Below, one piece after another: positions 17,487 through 25,118 of a DNA stretch of 64,000 bases (position 1 is its first letter; every line of letters begins with the position of its first letter). The DNA comes from Bacteroidales bacterium (GTDB taxonomy: Bacteria > Bacteroidota > Bacteroidia > Bacteroidales > UBA932). The stretch spans positions 62,001-126,000 of the forward strand of contig JAFRNC010000003.1 in NCBI GenBank assembly GCA_017430365.1. The letters are read 5' to 3'. The notes below the pieces were generated by a model. That model was given only the letters and a program-made list of their open reading frames with translations, was not told the DNA's origin and did no database searches. Both the position numbers and the translations under genes were made by a program.

Positions 17487-18657
17487 GCTTTTTCAGAAAC
17501 TCGATGTTTTTCAGTTCTATTTCCGTCAACATGGATGTGACATCCGAATAGCGGGGCTCATACCAATCCATTGATGAGAAATAATCAGCAAGATCCTTAT
17601 TTTTGAAAATGTATCCGTGACGAGCAAAAATAGCATTACGCATTAGTCGAATATCATTTTTTGAAAGACCTTGTAAATCAAATTCTGTTAATAATCGTTC
17701 TGATAAGAACCGATAGTCCATAGAATCTGACTGGACATTCTGAACAGAAGGTGAAACCGCGTCTAACCCAGAAGAGATATGATAAGAATTTCCATCCGCT
17801 GCTCCTTTGTTCTCTTTAGAAAGCCACCATCCCTCTCCAAGGCCAATGCGTTTATTGTTTCTATCCAAATCCAAGCGCACACCTGATCCTTCGTCATAAC
17901 TTACTTGAAGATAATCATCCCCAATAGTAATTCTGCCTTTACGTGTAACACCATCTATTATTTCCGTTATAGTATTCTCCTTAATGATAATGATTGCATT
18001 GCCTATTGGTGTGTTTGTTGCCGTCCATGCGCCATCTAACCAATCTATCGTGTCTCCTTCATTCTGGCCATCAAAGGATAATCGCTTTCCGCCCTGGCTT
18101 TTCGCCAACGCTTCATTCATTACATCTAATACATATCTCGCGTCAGCAGGGCTTAATTTATAAGAACTCCAATACTTCCAATTCCCTTCCCCAAATATAT
18201 ATACTTCCAGTTCGTTGCCCTTTGACACTGCAATTACAAGATGCCCGCTGCCTGTTCCTTCTGGTGTCCAACGGCCTTGTATGGAAACCGGAAAATAATC
18301 CTTTTCACTTTGCAACCCGCAATCATCCTCAACAGTTAAAGAAGAAAGAGATCCTACCTCTTTATACCATTCGTAGTTCTCCAACAGCAAATTCTGAATG
18401 TAGTTATCCAACGGAATGAAACCGTATTTGACAGTGATGGTTTTATTTTTTAGACTATAGAAGAAATTAGCTTTGCCTGACAAGCGTCCTGCCATGGCTC
18501 CTGAACTTTTCTCGCAATCTGAATCGAGTACCCTGTCAAATATTTTCGTATATGCTTCGTACACATACTTATCACTTGAACAAGCAGTATTACCGATTAC
18601 GAATAAGACTAGTAGCAGTTTCCACCAAGAAGAGTATAATATGTTTTCGCATTTCAT
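17479..18657 (-). CDS. Lipoprotein with C-terminal YARHG domain
   Basis: A 392-residue protein with a lipoprotein signal (VIGNTAC, lipid Cys26). The last 80 residues contain RNAIFARHGYIFKNKDLADYFSSM followed by WYEP and a LTEIELKNIEFLK ending, the hallmark of the YARHG domain, an extracellular module of unknown ligand. The central region is beta-rich and resembles no enzyme I recognise. It lies in the nine-gene operon; its stop overlaps the start of the M15 peptidase gene, suggesting that the two exported products are made together at the cell envelope. Confidence 0.8.
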   Translation of the reverse strand: MKCENILYSSWWKLLLVLFVIGNTACSSDKYVYEAYTKIFDRVLDSDCEKSSGAMAGRLSGKANFFYSLKNKTITVKYGFIPLDNYIQNLLLENYEWYKEVGSLSSLTVEDDCGLQSEKDYFPVSIQGRWTPEGTGSGHLVIAVSKGNELEVYIFGEGNWKYWSSYKLSPADARYVLDVMNEALAKSQGGKRLSFDGQNEGDTIDWLDGAWTATNTPIGNAIIIIKENTITEIIDGVTRKGRITIGDDYLQVSYDEGSGVRLDLDRNNKRIGLGEGWWLSKENKGAADGNSYHISSGLDAVSPSVQNVQSDSMDYRFLSERLLTEFDLQGLSKNDIRLMRNAIFARHGYIFKNKDLADYFSSMDWYEPRYSDVTSMLTEIELKNIEFLKKHE

Positions 18658-18687
18658 AAGTATCCGTACTCAATTATTATTCTAATT

Positions 18688-19032
18688 CTATAATTTAATC
18701 AGTGCATACAATGCCAGGCCGTCAACAAGCGTAAGAAGCAATGTGACAGCAATATAAACATCAATCTTATATGTGAAACAAGAAAAGATGACGTTGCAAA
18801 GGACGAGCGCTAAAGTAAAAAACCAGGCTAAAACTTTGATGGATACGCCACGATGTTTATTGTCGTATTTAACGGCAATGGAGAGCGCCAGCGCAACAAA
18901 AAGCGTAAGTGCAGTCACAGCCAACGAAACCCAGTTCCTGCCACCTTCTTCCGGAGCCAGAATCTCACAAATGAATCCGATGACCAGCGCTATGCCGACA
19001 GCGAACAGCAGTTTAACCTTATCCGTTTCCAT
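18688..19032 (-). CDS. Small integral membrane protein
   Basis: A 114-residue protein with four hydrophobic segments (about 8-25, 33-53, 65-84 and 90-111) and short loops. No family is recognised. It begins 1 nt after the upstream GYF_2 gene ends and is 30 nt from the YARHG gene, so it is cotranscribed in the accessory operon. Confidence 0.65.
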   Translation of the reverse strand: METDKVKLLFAVGIALVIGFICEILAPEEGGRNWVSLAVTALTLFVALALSIAVKYDNKHRGVSIKVLAWFFTLALVLCNVIFSCFTYKIDVYIAVTLLLTLVDGLALYALIKL

Positions 19033-19033
19033 A

Positions 19034-19375
19034 TCACTTCAATTTTGAAAGTATGAATAGTTTGTTTACAGCCGGTACCTGCGAAGCGGGCATCCATGAC
19101 GCCATTCCGGCTTTCCACACCAAGGTCTCAGGCGTAAGAAGACTATTCTGGGCCAGTTTTACTAACTCCTCATCAGTGAAAGGACCTGCCTGCGTCCCGT
19201 CGACAGCAAGATATGTCTGGCTCTGCTCTTTAATCGGCGGCGGCGTAGTAGTGCCCACCTGCGCATTCGGCTGAGGCATTACGCTATTTATCATTGCCGG
19301 CATCTGTTGGATCATGGACATCCCGATGCCTAATTCCATCATCTTTTCGATGAAACTTCCACTGTCTTCTGCCAT
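19034..19375 (-). CDS. Small GYF_2-domain protein
   Basis: 113 residues from the ATG at 19375. A hydrophobic Met-rich N-terminal stretch (MMELGIGMSMIQQMPAMI) is followed by a Pro-rich linker and a C-terminal GYF_2 domain (TYLAVDGTQAGPFTDEELVKL, then TLVWKAGMASWMPASQVP). GYF_2 domains are small adaptor folds expected to bind Pro-rich peptides; Pro-rich tracts occur in this protein and in the neighbouring SPFH protein. The longer start at 19423 would run into the upstream gene and is rejected. The start is 2 nt from the preceding gene's stop. Confidence 0.75.
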   Translation of the reverse strand: MAEDSGSFIEKMMELGIGMSMIQQMPAMINSVMPQPNAQVGTTTPPPIKEQSQTYLAVDGTQAGPFTDEELVKLAQNSLLTPETLVWKAGMASWMPASQVPAVNKLFILSKLK

Positions 19376-19377
19376 AG

Positions 19378-19713
19378 TTAAATCATTGAGATAATGTGAG
19401 GACAATCTTTGATGAACTTCCATTCCGGCCAGCCTTGAGTCCAGATATAGAAATCCGGAGTGATTGCATCAGCCTTGAGCAAATCCCGGATTTGCGCCAA
19501 TGTAAAAGGGCCACGTTGCTCTGTCCCGGCCGCAAGTACATACTGTTCCTGCTCTTTATTTTGGAAAACCGGAAGGACAACGTGCGGTTGAATGCCGAAC
19601 TGCGGCACCTCGGTCTGCATTGCCTTGATGCTGTTCTTGGCCTGATCAGATAATGCCTGCCACTGATTCGAGGCGACAAGCTTATCCAAAGTATTGAAAT
19701 CTAATTGTCTCAT
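19378..19713 (-). CDS. Small protein with C-terminal GYF_2 domain
   Basis: 111 residues: a helical N-terminal half (LDKLVASNQWQALSDQAKNSI) and a C-terminal GYF_2 domain (QYVLAAGTEQRGPFTLAQIRDLL, then FYIWTQGWPEWKFIKD). No signal peptide, so cytoplasmic. It is the second of three consecutive genes carrying the same domain, 5 nt after the SPFH-GYF_2 gene, consistent with duplication and specialisation of an adaptor within one assembly. Confidence 0.75.
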   Translation of the reverse strand: MRQLDFNTLDKLVASNQWQALSDQAKNSIKAMQTEVPQFGIQPHVVLPVFQNKEQEQYVLAAGTEQRGPFTLAQIRDLLKADAITPDFYIWTQGWPEWKFIKDCPHIISMI

Positions 19714-19718
19714 GGTAA

Positions 19719-21221
19719 TTATGGCTTAGGGATTGGGGGTATACCAGGAATGGGCGGAGGAACGGCACCAGGAGTGGGCCCGAACAGCGCGCTCAAGGCA
19801 GGAATCAGTTTCATAGGCTGCCAGGCCGGCATACCGTCGCACCAGGCAAGCGTATCACCATTGATTTGTCCGGTGGCAAGCATTTGGCTTAGGGTAGTAA
19901 CATCACACGGCCCGTATTGTGCGCCATTGATGGCAAGAAAGTAAACTCTTTGCTGAGGAGTAGGAATTGGCGGAGGTGTTGCCTGTGGCTTCCCGGCTCC
20001 AGCCATGCCCTGCTGCATCGTCTGTCCCATCTGGTTCATCATACCGCCAACCTGCTGGCCCATCGCGGCTCCCATCATCATGCCGGTCATCATGCCGGCC
20101 GGATTCATATGACCATCTCCACCACCGAAATTCATACTGCCCATCTGGCCGATGTTCTGCATACCTGTCTTAAGAACCTCAGCCTGCTTGTTAATGCTAT
20201 GCGCATTGATATAGGCTGATTCACTGCCGAGACCTGCCTGCTTTGCGGCCTGCTCACTCTGCAGATGCTGTGCATACTGGCTTTCTTCCCGCATCCTGGC
20301 CATCGCATCCTTCATATGCTCCATCTGCATCTCGGCCATCTCCTTGGCAGTTTGATTGCGGATGTCGGCATCGGTGCGCATCGTCTCTCGCTTGATCTCA
20401 AAGCTGAGGAGCGTCGTCTTCTCGTTTTCAAGATTGTACAGTTGCGCCTGCTCTTCTGTGAGTCTCTTGAGTCGCCGGTATCCGTCACTATCTTCATCAT
20501 AGCGGATATCTTCAATGATAATATCACTGGCGAAGATGCCAAAGCGTTGCATAATCCGATCCTGTACCCGCGACAGGATATAGTGGCCCATCTCTCCAAT
20601 CAGGCTGTTGAAGTGCAGAATGAAAATACCTGTATCCTTCGGTGCGTTGGTGACAATCTGCTTGATTTCCTGGGTAAGCAAAGCTTTGACTTTGCTTTGG
20701 AACTCGGCCATTGTTGTATCCACTGTCCCCCAGGATTCCAGGAAATATTTCACCATTTGTGGATCAGTCGGCACCTGAAAAGCCAGGGCACCTTTTATGG
20801 CGACCTCTATGTCGAAGGCCCTGTATTCCGGTTCGGAGGGAATTACCCGGAAATATGGAACGGTGAACGGCAGTTCCATTCCACGGGCCAAGTTGATGAA
20901 ATACACTTCGGCCTGGAAGGGCGTACCGCCTTTGTATGCCGTTCCTATGATTGATGCCAAGATTGGCATATTTTCGGCCCGGACAATGTCGTCATATGGG
21001 CCGGTGATTATGTCATATTCGCCTTTAGTCTGATAGAGGAATACGGCTGCTTGTCCAGGACGCACCCGAAGGCTGCTTCCGTAGCGGATGCTGTTCTCCT
21101 TTTTGGAGCTTCCGGCCGCTATCTGTGCATCCGGCCGCCATTTCCAGATGAGATAGTCTTTCTCATCACAGCGGATCATATCCATGATTCCACCCTCTGT
21201 TTTTTTACTGAAAAGTCCCAT
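19719..21221 (-). CDS. SPFH-domain protein with C-terminal GYF_2 domain
   Basis: A 500-residue protein. Residues about 40-330 form an SPFH/Band-7-like region of the virion-core/YdjI type (VRPGQAAVFLYQTKGEYDIITGPYDD near the start, FGIFASDIIIEDI later), followed by a long charged helix (EIKRETMRTDADIRNQTAKEMAEMQ), a Gly/Met/Gln-rich low-complexity segment, a Pro-rich linker and a GYF_2 domain (YFLAINGAQYGPCDVTTLSQML). SPFH proteins build membrane-associated oligomeric scaffolds. The Pro-rich ends (PPPIPTPQ, PPPIPGIPPIP) could be targets of the GYF_2 domains encoded by this gene and the next two. Start and upstream stop share a nucleotide (TAATG). Confidence 0.85.
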   Translation of the reverse strand: MGLFSKKTEGGIMDMIRCDEKDYLIWKWRPDAQIAAGSSKKENSIRYGSSLRVRPGQAAVFLYQTKGEYDIITGPYDDIVRAENMPILASIIGTAYKGGTPFQAEVYFINLARGMELPFTVPYFRVIPSEPEYRAFDIEVAIKGALAFQVPTDPQMVKYFLESWGTVDTTMAEFQSKVKALLTQEIKQIVTNAPKDTGIFILHFNSLIGEMGHYILSRVQDRIMQRFGIFASDIIIEDIRYDEDSDGYRRLKRLTEEQAQLYNLENEKTTLLSFEIKRETMRTDADIRNQTAKEMAEMQMEHMKDAMARMREESQYAQHLQSEQAAKQAGLGSESAYINAHSINKQAEVLKTGMQNIGQMGSMNFGGGDGHMNPAGMMTGMMMGAAMGQQVGGMMNQMGQTMQQGMAGAGKPQATPPPIPTPQQRVYFLAINGAQYGPCDVTTLSQMLATGQINGDTLAWCDGMPAWQPMKLIPALSALFGPTPGAVPPPIPGIPPIPKP

Positions 21222-21529
21222 TATTCCCCTAAGTCTATTATTTCATATTGATGTGAGCCGTCAGGAAGAACGGAAAAAATAGCCAACAATTCTTGTCCAA
21301 CATACAAATGAAGATGGTCAATGAACTGTTCACTGATATTCCTATAATGACGGATTGTTGGTCCGAAAGGCTTTGGATCATTGGTATATGTCCGGAGACG
21401 GCCTTCTTTACATAAATCCTGGAAACGTACACAAACCGCCGTGGCGTTATGTCTTGTTGCATAATCGGGCCCTCCAACTATGTCGAAGGCTTTTCTTTGC
21501 CCTGTAACAACGACTCGTAATGTAGGCAT
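21221..21529 (-). CDS. Hypothetical protein of the SPFH operon
   Basis: 102 residues from the ATG at 21529; a longer start at 21595 would overlap the upstream gene by 53 nt. It is a soluble mixed alpha/beta protein (TLRVVVTGQRKAFDIVGGPDY, ending HQYEIIDLGE). No family or motif is recognised. It lies between the zinc-ribbon and SPFH genes, sharing one nucleotide with the SPFH start codon, so translational coupling is likely. Confidence 0.6.
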   Translation of the reverse strand: MPTLRVVVTGQRKAFDIVGGPDYATRHNATAVCVRFQDLCKEGRLRTYTNDPKPFGPTIRHYRNISEQFIDHLHLYVGQELLAIFSVLPDGSHQYEIIDLGE

Positions 21530-21542
21530 ATTCGAAAAAGTA

Positions 21543-23195
21543 TTATTCAATATATTCAGAATGAGGTAATCCCATTGTAATAGAAAAAAACTCAATCATT
21601 CTACCGTCTGCATAAATCTCAACATTCACATTATCACTTCTTGTTTCAACTTTACTCTCTCTATCAATACCATAATCTTCGCAAATTCTCATATTGTCAT
21701 AGTAGCGAAAAACATGTTTTGCAATCACGGTATTCCTGATATCGTCTCTGCTTTCAATAACGGACAACCGCCCGTTTTCATAATAATAATTATCGGTTAT
21801 GGCTTCGTAATATAAGTCCAGAGCAATCAAATCATCGATTATTTCATTTCTGATACTTAGAGGCTCTTCCACTATGTTATCTTGAAGCACCTTGTGACTA
21901 ATGCTATTGATGTTTTCATGTGAAAAATCATCATATTCATATTTGACTTCATAAACAGTAACACCCTTTAAATCAACCGTTTCACGCTTTAGAACCTGCC
22001 CAGAATAATAGAAGAAATACTGTAAAGGATAAGATGTCATAAATGGCCTTTGTTCTATATCATCAGTACGGAAATCTGCTCTTTCATCAAAAGTAATGGA
22101 AACCACATGTCCCCGATTATCAATACGTATCTCAGGCATATAATTATTGTTTGAGCCAAAATGCTTCCTATAGAAGTCTTGAAAGGGTGAATCGATGAAA
22201 TAATGTTGTTTGGGTATAAAGAAACGGTCATTGATACCCCACTCATCTCTCCATATAATCTTCTTAGTATTGAGATCACTCGTCGCTTTTAGTTTAAACC
22301 GATTATGATCGTAAACTATTGAAACCGTAGGTTCTGCTCCTCTCCTAATAATGAAATTTGAGTCCAGATAACACTCCTCTCTACCGAATAACGTGCAGTA
22401 CTTTCCTATTTCATTTACACACAAATGGATGCTGTCGGGATTATTTGTTTTAGCTGTCAATCTTAAAGCAGGCAGGGTATATCCTTTTTGAGCCAACATA
22501 GAGACAGCCTGTATAACTTGTCCGTTGGTCGCCATGATATCCGAAGCCTCTTCAAATAAATCCAGTTTAACCAATCTCTCGAGTAATTCTTCCGTTTTCC
22601 CTTTTTTTATAAAATGACGAGATACTTCTTCTACTCTCCCTTTTTTCAACAAATAGTCAGTCCAATCAAATAGTAACACAAAAGCGACCATCAAAGCAGC
22701 CAAAGTCAAGGCAACGATAGTCAAAACCCTCTTCTTCGAATAAGAGCCAGATAGTTTAGAAATGGCATTTTTATCGCTCAGTGCCTTATAATTATTCAAA
22801 GTTTCTGCAATATCCAGACTCTCTCGCATCCCTGACAATCTACGATAGCATTCGACGGCTTTGCCTAGCCATGCTACAGATAATTTTTTGTCGCCGACCT
22901 CTTTTGCTGCCTCATAATTCGAATAAGACATATGAAGAAGCCTAACGAGAGCCTCAGCAGTATTAGGTATTGGGAACGCATTGATGATTGATGCTTTCTT
23001 TTTGGACGATGAGACGCCCGGGACAAAGAGTTTATCAATAGCAAGCAGTTTCTCCTGAAGGTCCATGAGCGAATCCGTGATGTTTTGACCACCTGATGTC
23101 TCGCTTGTCAGGGTATAGCCACATTCAGGGCAAGTAAGTTCTAGGCCAGTCAGCTTGGCTCCGCAATTTGGACATAGATTTTTTCTGTCAATCAT
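21543..23195 (-). CDS. Zinc-ribbon single-pass membrane protein
   Basis: 550 residues from the ATG at 23195. The N-terminus is a zinc ribbon with Cys8, Cys11, Cys22 and Cys25 (CPNC and CPEC pairs). A helical cytoplasmic region of about 130 residues leads to one transmembrane helix at 156-176, then a large C-terminal region with no recognised domain, rich in Tyr/Asp and beta strands, probably outside the inner membrane. Zinc ribbons on membrane proteins often mediate protein contacts. Its start overlaps the upstream gene by 8 nt. AT-richer than neighbouring housekeeping genes. Confidence 0.7.
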   Translation of the reverse strand: MIDRKNLCPNCGAKLTGLELTCPECGYTLTSETSGGQNITDSLMDLQEKLLAIDKLFVPGVSSSKKKASIINAFPIPNTAEALVRLLHMSYSNYEAAKEVGDKKLSVAWLGKAVECYRRLSGMRESLDIAETLNNYKALSDKNAISKLSGSYSKKRVLTIVALTLAALMVAFVLLFDWTDYLLKKGRVEEVSRHFIKKGKTEELLERLVKLDLFEEASDIMATNGQVIQAVSMLAQKGYTLPALRLTAKTNNPDSIHLCVNEIGKYCTLFGREECYLDSNFIIRRGAEPTVSIVYDHNRFKLKATSDLNTKKIIWRDEWGINDRFFIPKQHYFIDSPFQDFYRKHFGSNNNYMPEIRIDNRGHVVSITFDERADFRTDDIEQRPFMTSYPLQYFFYYSGQVLKRETVDLKGVTVYEVKYEYDDFSHENINSISHKVLQDNIVEEPLSIRNEIIDDLIALDLYYEAITDNYYYENGRLSVIESRDDIRNTVIAKHVFRYYDNMRICEDYGIDRESKVETRSDNVNVEIYADGRMIEFFSITMGLPHSEYIE

Positions 23196-23799
23196 AGTGT
23201 ACTTTTTTATTCCACCTTCTAAACTCCCACAAGAATGGAGGAATTCCGTTCCTTTCGCGCACAATCTTGCTCAACTGCTCCTGATAATGAAGATAGTCTT
23301 CTTCCTCCATCCGGCTCCACCTCGTGAGGGGTCGCTCTAACTGGAAATCTTCAAGTGCCATTTCAATAATAATAGAATCAATCGGTATATGTAAGAATTC
23401 TTGGATGCCAGCGGTCTCCTCACAGTCTATAACTGAAAGATATTTAAAACTCATATTCACCCACTTCTGCGCTTGCCCATAGTGGAACGGGACACCATCT
23501 TCTGTATAATTCTTAACGATTGCCCGACAGAGTTCTATATGCCAGATATCAAAGATGCCTTGTGTCATATCCGATTTCTTCATCAATTCCAAGACTTGAG
23601 TCTTAATCAGCCTGACAGATTTAGTCCTCAATGCATCTCTTCTCTTTTCAGAAAATGACTTTACAGTTTTGAATTCTATCGTTCGGTTCAAATCCAAATA
23701 AGCTAAATTGGCAGCGGCAATAAGGGGATCATCCACATTCCTAAAATAAGCATTCAGCAAAAAAGCCACAATGTCATCGGCCCTTAGTGAATCTTTCAT
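23188..23799 (-). CDS. Hypothetical protein, first gene of the SPFH operon
   Basis: A 203-residue soluble, mostly helical and charged protein. Recognisable blocks are FHYGQAQKWVNMSFKYLSVI and LHIPIDSIIIE, which recall a widespread family of unknown function seen near accessory genes; I cannot name it with certainty. It opens the nine-gene operon and is preceded by a TTTCTTTG promoter-like element at 23824-23831. No catalytic motif is evident. Confidence 0.6.
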   Translation of the reverse strand: MKDSLRADDIVAFLLNAYFRNVDDPLIAAANLAYLDLNRTIEFKTVKSFSEKRRDALRTKSVRLIKTQVLELMKKSDMTQGIFDIWHIELCRAIVKNYTEDGVPFHYGQAQKWVNMSFKYLSVIDCEETAGIQEFLHIPIDSIIIEMALEDFQLERPLTRWSRMEEEDYLHYQEQLSKIVRERNGIPPFLWEFRRWNKKVHYD

Positions 23800-23823
23800 C
23801 TTACTAATGTGTTTTGTGTATTA

Positions 23824-23831
23824 CAAAGAAA
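23824..23831 (-). promoter_or_regulatory. Likely -7 element of the SPFH operon
   Basis: The minus strand reads TTTCTTTG, one base from TAnnTTTG, 24 nt upstream of the first gene. It is the only promoter-like element I see for the operon. Confidence 0.4.
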
Positions 23832-23958
23832 ACCCATCCCCGCACAATAATCAAGTTCACAATGGTTCATTTGCGGGATGGAGAGAGGTTTTCTGCCAAA
23901 TAGGCGCAAGGGAAGGGGCGGACCAACTGGCGTTATTGTAGATTCCGTCATATTTATG

Positions 23959-23966
23959 TATCTTTG
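23959..23966 (+). promoter_or_regulatory. TAnnTTTG -7 element of the LRR lipoprotein gene
   Basis: TATCTTTG lies 18-49 nt upstream of the candidate ATGs at 23985 and 24015. Confidence 0.65.
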
Positions 23967-24014
23967 TAATAAGACGACACGCTAATGGCCATGACAACAA
24001 ACAGGCAGACAAAG

Positions 24015-25118
24015 ATGAAAACTATACTCTTTGTTGTTTTGTTTCTGGAACTCCTTGCCGCCTGCACCCACGACCCCGTGGCTGGTGATTTCCAAGCGCC
24101 GAAGCTGGGCGCGGTTACGGTCGAGGCGGAGGCGTTCCGGGCTTGGATTTCTTGCCCGGTGAGCGGGAATTTGGCGGGTGTGTCTGCCTGCGGACTGCGG
24201 TTTGGCGATGCCATGTTGCGCGAGGTTCCTGCCACTTGGGAGAACGGTTCACTTAAAGCTGAAATCAAGGGACTTAGGTCCAACACGGACTACCATGCGG
24301 AGTTCTTCCTCACAAACGGCGCGGAGACCTTAACCAGCGAGGCGTCTTTCCGCACGCTGGACGGTCCTGAAATTGTGGAAATCCCCGACCCCGTGTTCCG
24401 CCGGTACATCCTGGCGAAATATGATACAAACGCTGACGAGGTCCTGACTGTTCAGGAAGCCTTGACGGTAAGTCGGATCGAAGTGTGCACCGATTCCATT
24501 TCTTCGCTCAAGGGCATCGAAAAGATGGAACGTCTGCAAGAACTCATTGCAAAGGGAAACTGGAGCCACGGACTACTCTACGAGATCGACCTGTCCGGTA
24601 ACCCGGATCTACGCTGCTGCTTTCTTGATGACAACCAGCTACGCACAGTTGACCTGTCAGCCAATCCCATGCTGGAAGAATTCGGCATCGGAGGTAACCC
24701 ACTGCTCTCCATTGATTTCTCCCACAATCTACGGCTATGGAGCATCGGGATGAACAATGTCCCGCTGGATTATCTGCCAGATATGACCTTCCTGCATTTG
24801 GAAAGCCTGCATTTCGACCACGTAGCCCGCTTCATTCCGGAAGATTATTTCCGCAATTTCCCGAAAATGGGAGGTTGCAACATCGGACTCTACGAGGGAC
24901 GCCATATCGATTTCTCGCAATGCACGCAACTGAACAGCGTCTGGTGCTACGATTCGCCCAATCTGGAAGAACTTGACCTGACAGCCTCGACCTGTACGGA
25001 ACACGACTGGATCTGTGCGCAATCCTGCCCGAACCTCCGCTATATCTATTTACGGAAAGGTCACACCATCAACCACCTGGAAAAGGATCCCCACACGAAA
25101 CTGATCTATGTGGATTAG
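24015..25118 (+). CDS. Leucine-rich-repeat lipoprotein
   Basis: 367 residues from the ATG at 24015, which begins a lipoprotein signal (MKTILFVVLFLELLAAC). An ATG at 23985 in frame would add ten polar residues. After an N-terminal beta domain, residues about 165-340 contain irregular LRRs of the Bacteroidota type (YEIDLSGNPDLRCCFLDDNQL, TVDLSANPMLEEFGI). A PDPVFRRYILAKYDTNADEVLTVQEA segment resembles the short Asp-rich linker often seen before such repeats. A cell-surface binding role is likely. Its stop overlaps the convergent glutamine synthetase stop by 4 nt (TTAG). Confidence 0.8.
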   Translation: MKTILFVVLFLELLAACTHDPVAGDFQAPKLGAVTVEAEAFRAWISCPVSGNLAGVSACGLRFGDAMLREVPATWENGSLKAEIKGLRSNTDYHAEFFLTNGAETLTSEASFRTLDGPEIVEIPDPVFRRYILAKYDTNADEVLTVQEALTVSRIEVCTDSISSLKGIEKMERLQELIAKGNWSHGLLYEIDLSGNPDLRCCFLDDNQLRTVDLSANPMLEEFGIGGNPLLSIDFSHNLRLWSIGMNNVPLDYLPDMTFLHLESLHFDHVARFIPEDYFRNFPKMGGCNIGLYEGRHIDFSQCTQLNSVWCYDSPNLEELDLTASTCTEHDWICAQSCPNLRYIYLRKGHTINHLEKDPHTKLIYVD

